A stretch of DNA of 21,268 nt from Pelagophyceae sp. CCMP2097 (Eukaryota > Sar > Pelagophyceae): assembly GCA_026770575.1 (NCBI GenBank), contig MU657251.1, positions 17,945 through 39,212 of the forward strand, given 5' to 3'. A model generated the notes under the pieces. The model had not been told where the DNA came from, did not search any database, and worked only from the letters and a program-made list of their open reading frames with translations. This document shows positions 8,622 to 18,130 of the stretch, piece by piece. The position numbers and the translations under genes are program-made. Position 1 is the stretch's first letter. Every line of letters starts with the position of its first letter.

Positions 8622-10250
8622 ATGTGTCCCGACGCGGCGCGGCGCGCGGAGCTGGAGCGGTTGTGCGACGCCGGGGACGCAGACGGCGTGTGCGACGCGC
8701 TGCAAGCCGGCGGCCTGCCGCAAGACCTGCGCGCGCGCGCCTGGGCCTGCGTGCTCCGCGCCGACGCGCCCGCCGTCGACGTCGCCGCTGCCGCGCGCGG
8801 CGACCACGCCGAGCGCACGACCGTGACGTCGCCGCGTCCCGACCGCACCTCGGCCTCGCGCGGGCGGCACGAGCCGCAGTCCGACGCACGCGGACAGGTC
8901 GAGCGCGACGTCGCGCGCGCGCTGTGGCGCTTCGACGCCACGAAGGGCTGGTCGTCGAAGCTCCGGCAGAAGCGTGCGCCCCGCCGTCGCGGTTTACCCG
9001 CGTCGACGCCGGCGGCGTAGGGCGGCGCAGCCTGGCGCGCGTGATCCACGCGGCGTTTGCGCGCGCAAAAGGGTCGGCGGTGTATTATCAGGGCTTCCAC
9101 GACGTGGCCGAGGTCGCGCTCCTCGTCGCCGGCTTTGACCGCGAGCGGCGGGCTCTGGCGCTGGCCGAGGCTTTACTCGCGCAGCGCTTCGGCGACGCGG
9201 CGAAACCGAGCGGCTTCGGGGACGTCTCGACTGCTCTCAGACTGCTGGCGCCGCTCTTGTTTGCGGCGGACGCCGAACTCGCCGGTCACGTCTTCGCCGA
9301 CCGCGAGGGCTTTGAGCTCGTCGAGGGCGGCATCTGGGGATTGGCCTGGGTTTTGACGTGGTTCGCGCACGACGTCGACGACGTCGACCAGCTCGCCCAA
9401 ATCTGGGACGCTTTGCTCGCCGGCACTCGCCAAGCGCCCGCGTTCGCGTTATACGTCGCCGTAGCGCTCGTCGTCGACGCGCGCGAAGACCTCCTGCGCT
9501 GCGCGCGCGACGACGACGGCGGCGCGCCACTACTCTTCCAGAAGCTCTCGCGACTCGCCGCGCAGCCGCGGTCGCCGGAGCAGTGGAACGTAGTCCTCGC
9601 AAACGCGCGGCGGCTCCTTGGGTGCGCGGCCCAGAGAGCCAGCCGTCGCCGCGCCGACGAGAGCGCGTCCACATCGCCGTGACAGAGAGATCTTCGTAGC
9701 GCGCATCCGCCGTCGCTCCGGCTCTGCAACCGGCTCCCTCGACCGATGCGGCCGCGCTTCGTGAGTCCAAGGCCCCGGCGTCACCGGCGCCTCGGGGGCG
9801 CGCTCCCCCCGGGCGTGCGTCGCACTCCCGCGATCTACGAGCATCCGCATTTCGACGCAGGTTGCGCTCGCCGACCAGTTTCGTTCGCGCGACGGCCCGA
9901 CGGTGCACATGCTCCGGAGCGGCCATTCGAGGCGGTCGCGGCCCGAGGAGGCGCGGCCGCAAACGGTGGCGCCCGGGCGGCGGCGGCGGCGGCGGCACGG
10001 CGCCGCGTTGGACACCGCCTCGACGAAGAGCGGCCCCGAGCCGCACCGCACCGGCGGCGCAACGGCGCCCTGGTCCCTCCTCCCAAGCCTCTGGGGCTGG
10101 CGCGCGGGCGCCTCTGCGGGCGTGCTCCTCGCGGGCGCCGCCGCCGCGCTCGCCTCGCAGATCGTCGGCCCAGAGGCCACCGAAGCCCTCCTCGCCGCCT
10201 CGAAACAGTGGTGCCTCGACGGCAGTCTCGGCCTGTTCCTCCAAAGCTAA
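8622..10250 (+). CDS. TBC-domain Rab GTPase-activating protein, TBC1D20-like, with C-terminal membrane anchor
   Basis: Four exons: 8622-8973, 9021-9621, 9700-9760 and 9861-10250; introns of 47, 78 and 100 nt; about 467 aa. Both catalytic fingers of a TBC GAP are visible: VERDVAR (93-99, arginine finger R99) and YYQGFHD (139-145, glutamine finger Q141). WGLAWVLTWFAHDVDD and the following helices match TBC1D20, whose target is Rab1 at the ER/Golgi. The third and fourth exons were assigned because exon 2 has a GTGCG donor in phase 2. They restore a segment LLGAHPPSLRLCN and a C-terminal hydrophobic helix (about 414-440, GVLLAGAAAALASQIV) with a short tail, as in TBC1D20. Intron 2 ends TAG|C, the one acceptor here not followed by G. 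Unspliced, exon 2 reads to a stop at 9682, giving a 337-aa form without the anchor. The family call is strong; the last two exons are moderately sure. Confidence 0.85.
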
Positions 10251-10424
10251 CCTTTCGAACGGCGCACACCTCCTTGGTTCAACTTGCCCGGAGCGTCGGG
10301 CCGCTTCCACGGGAGAGGAATGCTGCAGCCAAGCGTGCGTAGTGCCGCAGTGCCCGGATGACCGATCGAGCACAAACTCACCAATACTTCGCGGCTGCGG
10401 AAAGTCACCCGCGCGCTGGCGGCG
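10251..10424. other. Convergent intergenic gap between the TBC and coiled-coil genes
   Basis: 174 nt between two stop codons. No AATAAA, T-run or coding signal was recognised. Confidence 0.4.
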
Positions 10425-12129
10425 TCACCCGGCCTGTAGGGCGTCTGCGGCCCTTTGGAGCTCGCGGCGGAGTCTTCGATTCTCGACGTCGGCGGCCGTC
10501 TGCTGGCGTTGAACGTCGACGAGCACCTCCGAGACGCGCCGGACGTCGTCGCGCGCGGAAGCGACGCGCGCGTCCGCGGCGGCGCCGTGTGATGCGACAA
10601 GGTCGAGCTCGCGGCCCAAAGCGTCCTCGCGCAGCATGGCGGCGCGGTCTTCCGCCGCGGCCACGAGCGCGTCGCAAGCGCGCTCGCAGCGGCCGCGCTC
10701 GTCGCGATAGAAGCGATCGACCTCGCGCCGCGTCTCCGCGGTGATTGAGGCGGCGTTTGTGGCGGAGGCGAGTTGTGCGTGCGTCGCCGCGTGCGCCTCG
10801 GCGGTCCGCAGCAGCTCCGTGGCGAGGCGGTCGCGGCAGAGCGCGGCGACATCGAGGTCGGCACTGGAGCGCTCCTCCGCGAATTGGCGCGCCTCGGCCA
10901 GCGCCGTCGCCTCGCAGAGTCGCGCGCGCAGGTCCCGCACCTCGTCGCCGGCGGAGGCCGCGGCGCGAAAAAGCTCGCTGACGCGCGCCTCTGTCTGAGA
11001 GCGCTCGCGGAGTAGCAGCCGCAGCTGCTCGCGCGCCGACTTGAACAGCGACTCAAACGTCGCGTCAGCGTGCGCCGCGACCGCCGCCGCATCGTCCGCG
11101 TCGACCGGCTGACGCGCCGCCGTCGGTGGCAGGGCGTCGTCCGCCGGAGCGTGGCGTGCGAGGGCTTCGACGGTTGCGTCGAGGTGCGCGCGCAGCTCGG
11201 CCTGGGCGTCGAGCGCGTTGCAGAGGAGCCGGTGCTTGGCGCGCGTGGCGAGGTGCGCCACCGCGCCGTCGGCCGCGAGCGCGGCGCACCGGCCGTCGAG
11301 TCTACGCGTGTGCAGGTCTGCCTGCCGCGCCGCCCCGCGACATACGCGGTCGGCGTCGGCCAGGTCTCGCGCGCGTTTCTGCGCGTCGTCGGCCCGCGCG
11401 CGCTCCCTGTCGCCGCGCGCCGCCGCGTCGGACAGCTGGGACTGCAGCCGCGCCTGCGAAAACGGCAAGGCGTCCGCACCGCCGCGTCCGGGTGGATGCG
11501 AGCTGGATCCAAGGGGAAAAAGGCGGCGGAAAGGACCATCCGGGCCAGCCGTGCAGGCGCGCTGGCGACCAAGTCAAAGGGCGGGTGCCAGTGGACGCAC
11601 CTTGTCGTGGACTAAGGCATGTCGCGCGTCGCGCTCTCGCCGCCACTTGTCCTCTGAGAGCGCGAGCGCGCGTCGCAGCGCGTCGACGTCCTCCGCCACG
11701 CGCGCGGGGGCCGCGTGGGCCTCCGCGCCGCCGCTCCGCGCGCCGTCGTCGCACTCGCCGCCGCCGCCGTCCTACGCGTTCGAACCGCTCCAACGCGAGC
11801 CTCCATCGATGCAAGTGACATCCCCGTGTTAGAGGGGGCTGTGAGCTCGCTGGACGCGGATCCGACGGCCCGCTCGACGGCCGGGCCGTCGTCCAGCAAG
11901 TTGGCCGGAGGCTTTGCGTACTTTTCCTCGAGCTGCCGGACCTAGGCGCGCGATGCCCGGGATGCGGCGACTGCGTATAGCGCCGTGTGAGCCGCACGAG
12001 TTCGTTCTCCTTGCCCGCAAACTTGGACAAGATAAAGTCGACGCTTTGAAGCTTCTCCGGGTTGTGCTCGGCATAAAAGGCCACGACCCAGTCGCGCATC
12101 ACCGCGGCGTCCACGGCGCCGCCCGCCAT
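10425..12129 (-). CDS. Coiled-coil protein with N-terminal FYAEHNPEKL motif
   Basis: Four exons: 12129-11998, 11941-11867, 11771-11601 and 11453-10425; introns of 56, about 95 and 147 nt; about 468 aa. The ATG at 12129 (MAGGAVD) was chosen; an in-frame ATG at 12201 is possible. The N-terminus, DWVVAFYAEHNPEKL through to LVRQLEEKY, is a short helical motif I have seen at the ends of other protist proteins but cannot name. From exon 3 on the protein is almost entirely Ala/Arg/Glu/Asp/Leu-rich helix (VAEDVDALRRALALSEDKWRR, REQLRLLLRERSQTEARVSEL and so on), consistent with a long coiled coil. No catalytic motif is seen. The donor of intron 2 (GTCGGA at 11866) is the weakest boundary: it was chosen because it alone keeps phase 0 with the acceptor at 11772. 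A centrosomal, flagellar or vesicle-tether role would be a guess. Confidence 0.65.
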
Positions 12130-12470
12130 CACCGCCACGGGGCCAGGCCCGGGTCTCGGCGCGGCCAGAGTGAGAATGTCACACGGTATCGCTGAAAACA
12201 CCGCCCGCCGCTTCTCTTCGCGCTCTCCCGTTTCTCTGCTCCCTCAGAGTCCCTGCGCTTCGCCTGCCCACCGCGCCGACTGTTTGATTGATATAAAGTG
12301 AATATCGCTGAAATGCCCTCTAAATGTACACACGGTGGGCGCTGCACGCGCGCGCGCCGTCTCCCTCCGAGCGCGGTGGAGAGGACGAGGCGTTACAAAG
12401 TTCTTGTCCCTCCCCGTCGCCGCAGGCTTTGGAGCCGCGCGGGTCGGGTCGGCTTCAATCGCGCGGGAAA
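12130..12470 (-). promoter_or_regulatory. Promoter region of the coiled-coil gene, with an 11-bp direct repeat
   Basis: 341 nt between two minus-strand genes. TATCGCTGAAA occurs at 12187-12197 and again at 12303-12313 (TTTCAGCGATA on the minus strand). A TATA-like TTTATATC lies at about 12290-12297 on the minus strand, some 165 nt upstream of the ATG. No convincing open frame is seen. Confidence 0.35.
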
Positions 12471-13459
12471 TCAGGCGCCGACGGGCGACGCCGTCGCACC
12501 GACGGGCGACGCCGTCGCACCGACGGGCGACGGCACTTCCGCCGCGGGCGTCGGCGGCAAGGACGGGACGGCGAGGGGCGTCGGCGGCGTGACGTTGTCA
12601 AACGCGAAGCGGCCCAGGATTTCGACGCGCGAGTCCTGCAAAAGCGATTCAGAGGCGGCCGTCGGGGCGTGGAAAGGCGCACCTTTGCAGTCTGCCACCG
12701 CTTCTCCCACTTGAGGCGCTGGTTTCGGTTCTTGGCCTCTTTGATCTCTCTCTCGAAGTCGACCTTGGCCACGACGACGGTCAAATGCCCCGAACGTTTC
12801 CGCTTGATGCCGAAGAAACCCTTGGCATGCATCACGATGCGCTTCAGGAACCTAATCGGGGAACCGTGCGCCGCGGGCTGCGTCAGTCGACGTTTTTTGT
12901 TCGCACGGCGCGGGCGTGATGAAGCAGCGCTCAATGTACAACTCCTCCGGGACGAGTTCGTGCTGGATACCCGCGCCTGCGGCAGGAGGCTCCAGAGGTA
13001 CGGCGGGTTCCGGGCCAGCCTCGCGGGCGGCCCGCGGCGTGCGTCGCGTCCGCGGCGCCACGCTGAAGTCTCTGGCGGCGGACGCGGCATTGTGCGGTCG
13101 GCCGCGCGGTTCACCGCGGCGTAGACCACGGGCGCGAACCTATTCCGCGCGGCAGTCGCGCCCGCCGCCCTTTGCGGCCCCTCTTTCGGGCGCGGCAAGT
13201 GCAACGCGCGGGCGCACCTCTTGTTCAAAAAAGTGAGCTGGGCGAGGGCTTCGGGGATCCACAGCCTGCGGATCAGCTTGGCGATGAGGTTGAGCTTCAT
13301 CGGGGACGTGCGGATCTTCTCGTGTTTGTACGTCGACATGGGCACGCCAATCAGCTTCTTCTCCGGGTAGTGCATGGGGCGGCCCGTCCCCATGCACCGC
13401 GCCGCCGGCGCCAACGGCGGCGCGCGGCCGAGGTGCGACAGCGCGCGGCGCATGAACAT
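12471..13459 (-). CDS. mrpl22: Mitochondrial large-subunit ribosomal protein uL22m (MRPL22)
   Basis: Five exons: 13459-13218, 13139-13084, 12976-12907, 12851-12683 and 12635-12471; introns of 78, 107, 55 and 47 nt; about 233 aa. The N-terminus (MFMRRALSHLGR...) is Arg/Ala-rich without acids, a typical mitochondrial presequence. The L22 fold follows: KIRTSPMKLNLIAKLIRRL and PEALAQLTFLNKR, then an AAVNRAAD helix, ELYIERCF, LKRIVMHAKGFFGI and RKRSGHLTVVV. All fit L22 in order, with the LKRI...KG...GI...K.SH/GH motif well kept. Exon 2 ends at a GTCCGCC donor (phase 1) that pairs with the acceptor at 12977. This avoids an apparent frameshift seen if the region is read as one exon. The C-terminal extension after the core is Pro/Val-rich and ends in SPVGATA repeats. 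It shares a 108-bp divergent promoter with the GT61 gene. Confidence 0.88.
12478..12533 (-). repeat. mrpl22: 21-nt tandem repeat at the C-terminus of uL22m (SPVGATA units)
   Basis: Two perfect 21-bp copies (12478-12498 and 12499-12519) and a partial third on the + strand encode repeated SPVGATA just before the stop codon. The perfect identity, third positions included, points to a recent duplication in a tail outside the ribosomal core. Confidence 0.8.
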
Positions 13460-13567
13460 ACTCGCCGCAAACGCGACCCCCGAGAGCGCCTGGCCTCGCC
13501 GCTCTTCAGCGGTGATAGCGTTTCGGCGACTCGGACGCCGCGCCGGCTTTCGGCGCGGCGGTTGGGC
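13460..13567. promoter_or_regulatory. Divergent promoter between mrpl22 and the GT61 gene
   Basis: Only 108 bp separate the two ATGs. It is GC-rich with no clear TATA box, so both genes must share it or use initiation sites inside each other's leader. Confidence 0.5.
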
Positions 13568-15838
13568 ATGCGGAGCGACGGCAAGGACAAGCCGGTGCGT
13601 CGGCCATCGTGGCCGCTGCTCCTCGTTCTCGCCGCGGCAGGGCTCTGCCTCTTCTGGGCCTCGCGCGCGCCGCCGCCGCCGCAGAACCGAGCACGCAGCG
13701 CCGCGCTCGCGGATCTGGTAAAGCGCCAAAACGCGACGATCGAGCAGCTCCGCGGCGCGCTGGCGACGCTGGACCGCGAGCGCGCGCACCGACCACTCGA
13801 CGCGCCGCCGCCGCCGCTCGTTCCGCCGCCGCTCGTCGCTCCGCCGCCGCCCGCCGCGGCGCAGCAGCTGACAGCGCCCCCGGTGGCCGAGGCGCCCGAG
13901 GCAGCGTCGCCAGCGGCGGCGGGCCCCGCGGCGCCGCTCGAGCCGGCAGCCGCCTCAAAGGCCTACGCGGAGCACTACATCCTGAGCCTCCCTCTTGCAG
14001 AGGTGCGGTCGACGCCGGTGCAGCGCCTCTTGGCGCGCTACGGCAAGACGCATGGGCCGGGGGCGTGCGAGCGCGATTTCGGAAACGACTTGATCAAATA
14101 CTGGCGCGGGTGCGTCTCCTTTGGCCTCTGCGCTCCTCGAAGCGCACCTGTAGGACGAAGCAGAATTACTGCGCGCCGCGCGTGGCCGGGGGGACGAAGC
14201 TCGACTGCTTCCTGGCGCACCAGAACAACCACAAGGGCGGCGGCGACCAGTTGTGCCACGGCGAGCGCCTGCGCTTCAACTTTCGGGACCTCGCAGACGG
14301 CCGCACGCCGCAGGTGAGCGGCGACCCCAGGCCGCGCGCCGGCGAACCGATGTCCGTAGGCGTACTTTAAGAAATACGTGGACTCTAAGCACCAGCAGCA
14401 GTTTTCTAAGATCGTCCCTCGCCGCGTCTTCGACGGGTTTCGAGGAGCGCCGTGCTCAAAAGGAGGGCCAGCGGCAAAATTTGGACCGACGGCTTAGGCG
14501 TACACCAAGGGTTCGCTCGCCGGGACGTGCGACACTGTTCCCAAGCTGTGGAAGGCGACGAGCTTTCCAGGATGGAACGTCAACTGGTTCAATGCCTTCA
14601 AGCCCGTCGAGGCGCTCGACTGCGAAGTCACAGAGACGGCCCCGACGCTCATCGCGCCGCGCCCGCGTCGGCGGTTGGAACATGTCCCCAGCTGGAACAT
14701 GCGAAGACGGGGACGACGCATCGCCCCCAGGCTTCAGGACCGTCCTAGGTGGAGCGCGACACGTTTGCAAACTTCTTCCACAATTCGGAGGACTTCATCA
14801 ACACGTTCATCGCCTTGGCAGTCCTCGGCTGGCCGCTGCAGGAATTGCAAATCTTGGTGACGGACCTGTACCCGCGCGGGCCCTTTTGGCCCATGTGGGC
14901 CTCAGTCTTCTTCGGCGGGCGCGAGCCTTTGACAGCTTGGGACATTGCGCAGAAATACGGGCAAAAAAACGTCTGTTTCGAAAATGCCGCTATCGCCATC
15001 CTCGGCGCCGCCGCGCCCATCACCGTCGCGAGCTGGAACACGCCGTGCTCCAAGTCGGCCTTGGTGCGGGCGTATTCGGACCTCGTCATCGCCGGTCTCG
15101 GATTGAGAGAAGAGACGAGATACGCCTTGGCAGAGTCGCACCCGCCCAAGCACGTCACCGTCACGTTTATGGCGCGGCGGTCGAATTCCGAGTGGCCGGA
15201 GAAGCGGTTCTGCGACTCTGCCACATCGTTCTTCGACTGCAGTGTGCTCCAGCATCTCGGCATCCGAAAGGTCGGCCGCTCCGTGAGAAACGACGCCGAC
15301 CTCGTCCAAGCGCTCAGGAAAGGTGCGCCCTGCTGCGTATTATATATGGTGATGGGCCCAGTGACAGTCGGATCGCCGATTCTCCGCTGTGGCGCCAGCC
15401 GCTGGAAAGGCGAGCCACCGCGGGCCCCGCCTCACGCTTCGGCGCTAGGACTCGAAGGGCGTTCGTTTGGCAACGGTGCGGTCGTAACAGTGCAGGACGT
15501 CGACTACTCTGACCTGTCCTTCGAAGACCAGATCCGTGCGTCGCGGGCTCGCCTTCTGTCGTCCCCGGAGCAGCTTCGCAGGCACGGATCTGGCCACGGA
15601 CGTCATGGTGGGCCCGCACGGCGCAGGATTGATGCACAACATTTTCATGCCCGACCGCGCGGCGCTCGTCGAGCTCTTCATCGACGGTTCTTCGGCGAAC
15701 CGGCACTTCCACAACCTCGCTAGATGGCAGGGCCGCCGCTACGCCGGCCAGTCGATGGCGAACCCCATTCCGCCGGACAAGCTCGTCAACATGATCGCAG
15801 AAGTCGTCGGAAAGCTCGACCTCTCCACGGCCTACTGA
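13568..15838 (+). CDS. GT61-family (DUF563) glycosyltransferase, type II membrane protein
   Basis: Seven exons: 13568-14109, 14154-14313, 14360-14446 (end uncertain), 14498-14653 (end uncertain), 14749-15322, 15449-15535 and 15582-15838; about 620 aa. A short basic cytoplasmic end is followed by a signal anchor (about 15-33, WPLLLVLAAAGLCLFWAS), a short coiled-coil stem and a Pro/Ala-rich linker. This is the layout of a Golgi glycosyltransferase. The catalytic part has a RDTFANFFHNSEDF segment and ends with DVMVGPHGAGLMHNIFMP and ALVELF, the hallmark of Glyco_transf_61 (plant XylT and EOGT relatives). Introns after exons 3 and 4 have no well-placed GT donor. GC donors at 14447 and 14654 (both GCGCCG) keep phase 0 and give PTLI-VERDTFANFF. 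A GT donor at 14684 is the alternative for exon 4. Donor and acceptor sugars are unknown. Confidence 0.82.
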
Positions 15839-15971
15839 ACCCACTCTTAATGTTATGCACTACCAGGGCGCAGCCGCGCTCGCGCAGGTTTACACGACGC
15901 GTGGGACAAGCAAGTACTTTAACAATCATGGCGTCGGGGCAAACGGTGCGCGCGTCCGACGGGCCGCCGAA
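15839..15971. other. Convergent intergenic gap between the GT61 and MFS genes
   Basis: 133 nt between stop codons. No terminator-like or poly(A) motif was recognised on either strand. Confidence 0.4.
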
Positions 15972-17635
15972 TCAGAGCAAGAGGCTGTCGGTGTCGCTCG
16001 ACGGCTTCGGCGCGGGGCTCCGGCGAGCCTGTATTCGTCGGTTGATCCCTCGAGATTTCGGACGAGCGACACGCACGGCGAGGTCGTTGAGCATGGCCGT
16101 GATCTGCTCGAGGCTCAAGCCGCGCCTAGACCTTAGGTAAAACGGGCCTCTTCGGAAACTTAGACGCCGGTTGGTGCGTCTCCGGGACGTGCGCGCCGAC
16201 GAAGTAAATTGCGTAGCAGCACATGCAAAAGAAGACCGCAAAGGTAAACGGCGGCGAGAACTCCAGCAAAGGCGCGGCGCAGAGGCTGACGAGGCCGTTC
16301 AACGCAAAGTTCGTCACCGTCGCCATGGCCAAAGCCTGGCCGCGCCGGTGCAGCGGGAAGACTTCGGAGATGACGGTCCACGTCACGGGCCCAAACCCGG
16401 CCTGGTACCCGCCAATGTAAAGGTACATGGCCCCGAGGGCCATCCCGCGGTACGCCGCCGTCGAGGCGCCCAAAAGCGCCGTCGTGCACGTGAGCAGGCA
16501 CAGGGCGGCGGCCATTATCCAGATGCCGCAGAGGAGCAGCTGCCGGCGGCCAAAGGCGTCAACCGTGACGACGGCCATGGACGTACACACAAGCTTCCAA
16601 GCCGCGAGGCCGATGGTTGCGCCGTTGCCGAGGCCCGTCTCTGCGAAGAAATCGGCGACGTAGTAGAGCACGGACGGCTGGCCCGTGACCTGCTGGAGCA
16701 CGACCAGACCCAGGCCGGCGACCAAAGCGAGGCGCGACGCCGGGTCGGCCCACAGCGCCGCCGCGCCGCCGCCCGGCGGCTGCGGTGGCGCACAAGCGAT
16801 GGCCTCGACGGCCGCCGCCGACGCGCCGGGCGTGACGTAGAGCACCGCCGCCGCCGCCTCGTCGTGGCGCCCGCGCAGTGCCAGCCACCGCGGCGACCGT
16901 GGGATCACGAGCAGGCCGCCAAACATGATGCACGCCACGGGCAGCGCGCAGAGGAACCTAGCGCCGCCTCGCGAGGGGGGTGTGCGTTCCCCGGCGACGC
17001 CCGGCGACGCACGTGTAGCGCCAGCCGCCCTCTTGCTGCTGGAAGGCGTCGCCGACGCAGTAGCCGAGGAGCATGCCGGCGACGATCATGGCCTCCTTGC
17101 CGCTGACGAGGGCACCGCGGAGCGCCGGCGGCGCCGTCTCCGCGATGTAGCTCGGCGCCCCGTGCATGGCAAAGCCGACGCCGACGCCGTAGAGGAGGCG
17201 CGCGCAGCAGAGCGCGGCGAGCGCGGCCGCCCCTGTTGGGAAGAGGGTCCGCGACCCGGCGGCGTACTGGCCCGCGGCCGCGACGGCGTAGCACGCCGAA
17301 GCGATCGACAGCTCGTTGCGCCGCCCGAGCGCCGCCTCGAACTGGTAGCAGGCGAGCGACCCGAGGACGGCGCCAAAGGTCACCACGGACACGACGACGC
17401 CCTGCAGCGTGCTCGACGCCGAGAGCGCGCCGTGCCAGGCAGTGCCCGAGTACTCCGGCGACGTCAGGTCGCGCAGCGCCATGGCCATGGCGCCAATGTC
17501 GTAGCCGTAGAGGAGGCCGCCCAGCGCGGGGAAGTAAAAGCAATTGAAGAGGTGCCCCCGGTGCACGCGCAGCCGCGCCGGGAAGTCGTCGTCCTTCTTG
17601 CTCAGAGGAGGCAGCATCGGCGCGCTCGCGTCCAT
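15972..17635 (-). CDS. MFS sugar/polyol transporter (Sugar_tr family, SLC2-like)
   Basis: Three exons: 17635-17013, 16957-16178 (or 16166) and 16125-15972; about 520 aa, 12 predicted membrane helices. The ATG at 17635 (MDASAPML) is the first; the frame is open further upstream but without an ATG. Family motifs appear in order: GYDIGAMAMAL in TM1, PSYIAETAPPALRGALV, PRSPRWLALRGR, QQVTGQPSVLYY in TM7, DAFGRRQLL, GPVTWTVISEVFPLHRRGQ, then PET-RGLSLEQI at the end. These define a proton- or facilitative-type hexose/polyol porter. Intron 1 is 55 nt with a GTGCGTCG donor. For intron 2 a GC donor at 16177 gives the exact family signature VPETRGLSLEQI, while a GT donor at 16165 inserts HQPA. The C-terminus ends DTDSLLL, an acidic dileucine-type sorting signal, hinting at an endomembrane or vacuolar location. 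The substrate cannot be read from sequence. Confidence 0.9.
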
Positions 17636-18130
17636 TTCGGCCAATTTCGAGGGCAGCTCGCGCCTGTTCTGTGCCGACTTCGAGGGCGGCTCGCGCCAAA
17701 ACCCTGCCGAGCCGCCCCCGGGAAAGCGTCGAGGCGCCAATGGGACCCTCCGTGCGCACGCGCGGAACAGGCGGCCCCAGGAATCTTTTACTCCGATCCG
17801 ACGGATATCGATTTTTGTGCCGTCCGTCGCTAAATAAATAAAACAGAAGAAATTGCCAGCCCCCCTTGCTGATCAGCCGCCATCGACGGCTCAGCGCCCC
17901 CCGGCCTTGTGGATCTGGCGCCGCGGAGCCGCCTTGAGTAAAAATTCCAGAGGGACTTGGAACGCACCCATTTGTCCGCCGCCGAGACTTCGCCCCATTC
18001 CTCGCAAACGCGGCACGGCCACAATGTCGTGCGTTGTTTCGCTCTCAATTCCGGCTCAATTCCGGCTAATGGAATCAAACAAATCCTCGCAAGCAACTTT
18101 TCTTTCTTTTTCATTCGTCAGCGCGTGCAA
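17636..18130. promoter_or_regulatory. Divergent promoter region between the MFS and J-protein genes
   Basis: 495 bp. Near the MFS start two near-identical 17-bp copies, GAGGGC(A/G)GCTCGCGCC, lie at about 17649-17665 and 17682-17698. An A/T stretch at 17831-17844 reads TTTTATTTATTTA on the minus strand, a TATA-like element about 200 nt from the MFS ATG. An 11-bp perfect tandem repeat TCAATTCCGGC lies at 18045-18066. A pyrimidine tract followed by CAG (18098-18121) directly precedes the J-protein ATG and resembles a 3' splice site, so a 5'-UTR intron is possible. Confidence 0.4.

Noticed and set aside
9746..10250. A separate small two-exon membrane-protein gene (MRPRF + VALADQ...).
   Set aside because: The 61-nt exon 9700-9760 joins in phase to the TBC gene, and the hydrophobic tail matches the TBC1D20 C-terminal anchor. 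A separate gene remains possible but is less likely.
13061..13100. An apparent -1 frameshift in mrpl22.
   Set aside because: Reading the region as one exon needs a frame change after AAVNRAAD. A phase-1 intron from 13083 to 12977 (GTCCGCC...GCAG) joins the helix directly to GIQHELVPEELYIE and matches L22 spacing, so no frameshift is needed.
17636..17740. N-terminal extension of the MFS transporter to 17740.
   Set aside because: The frame is open but has no ATG before 17635; the codon at 17740 is TTG.
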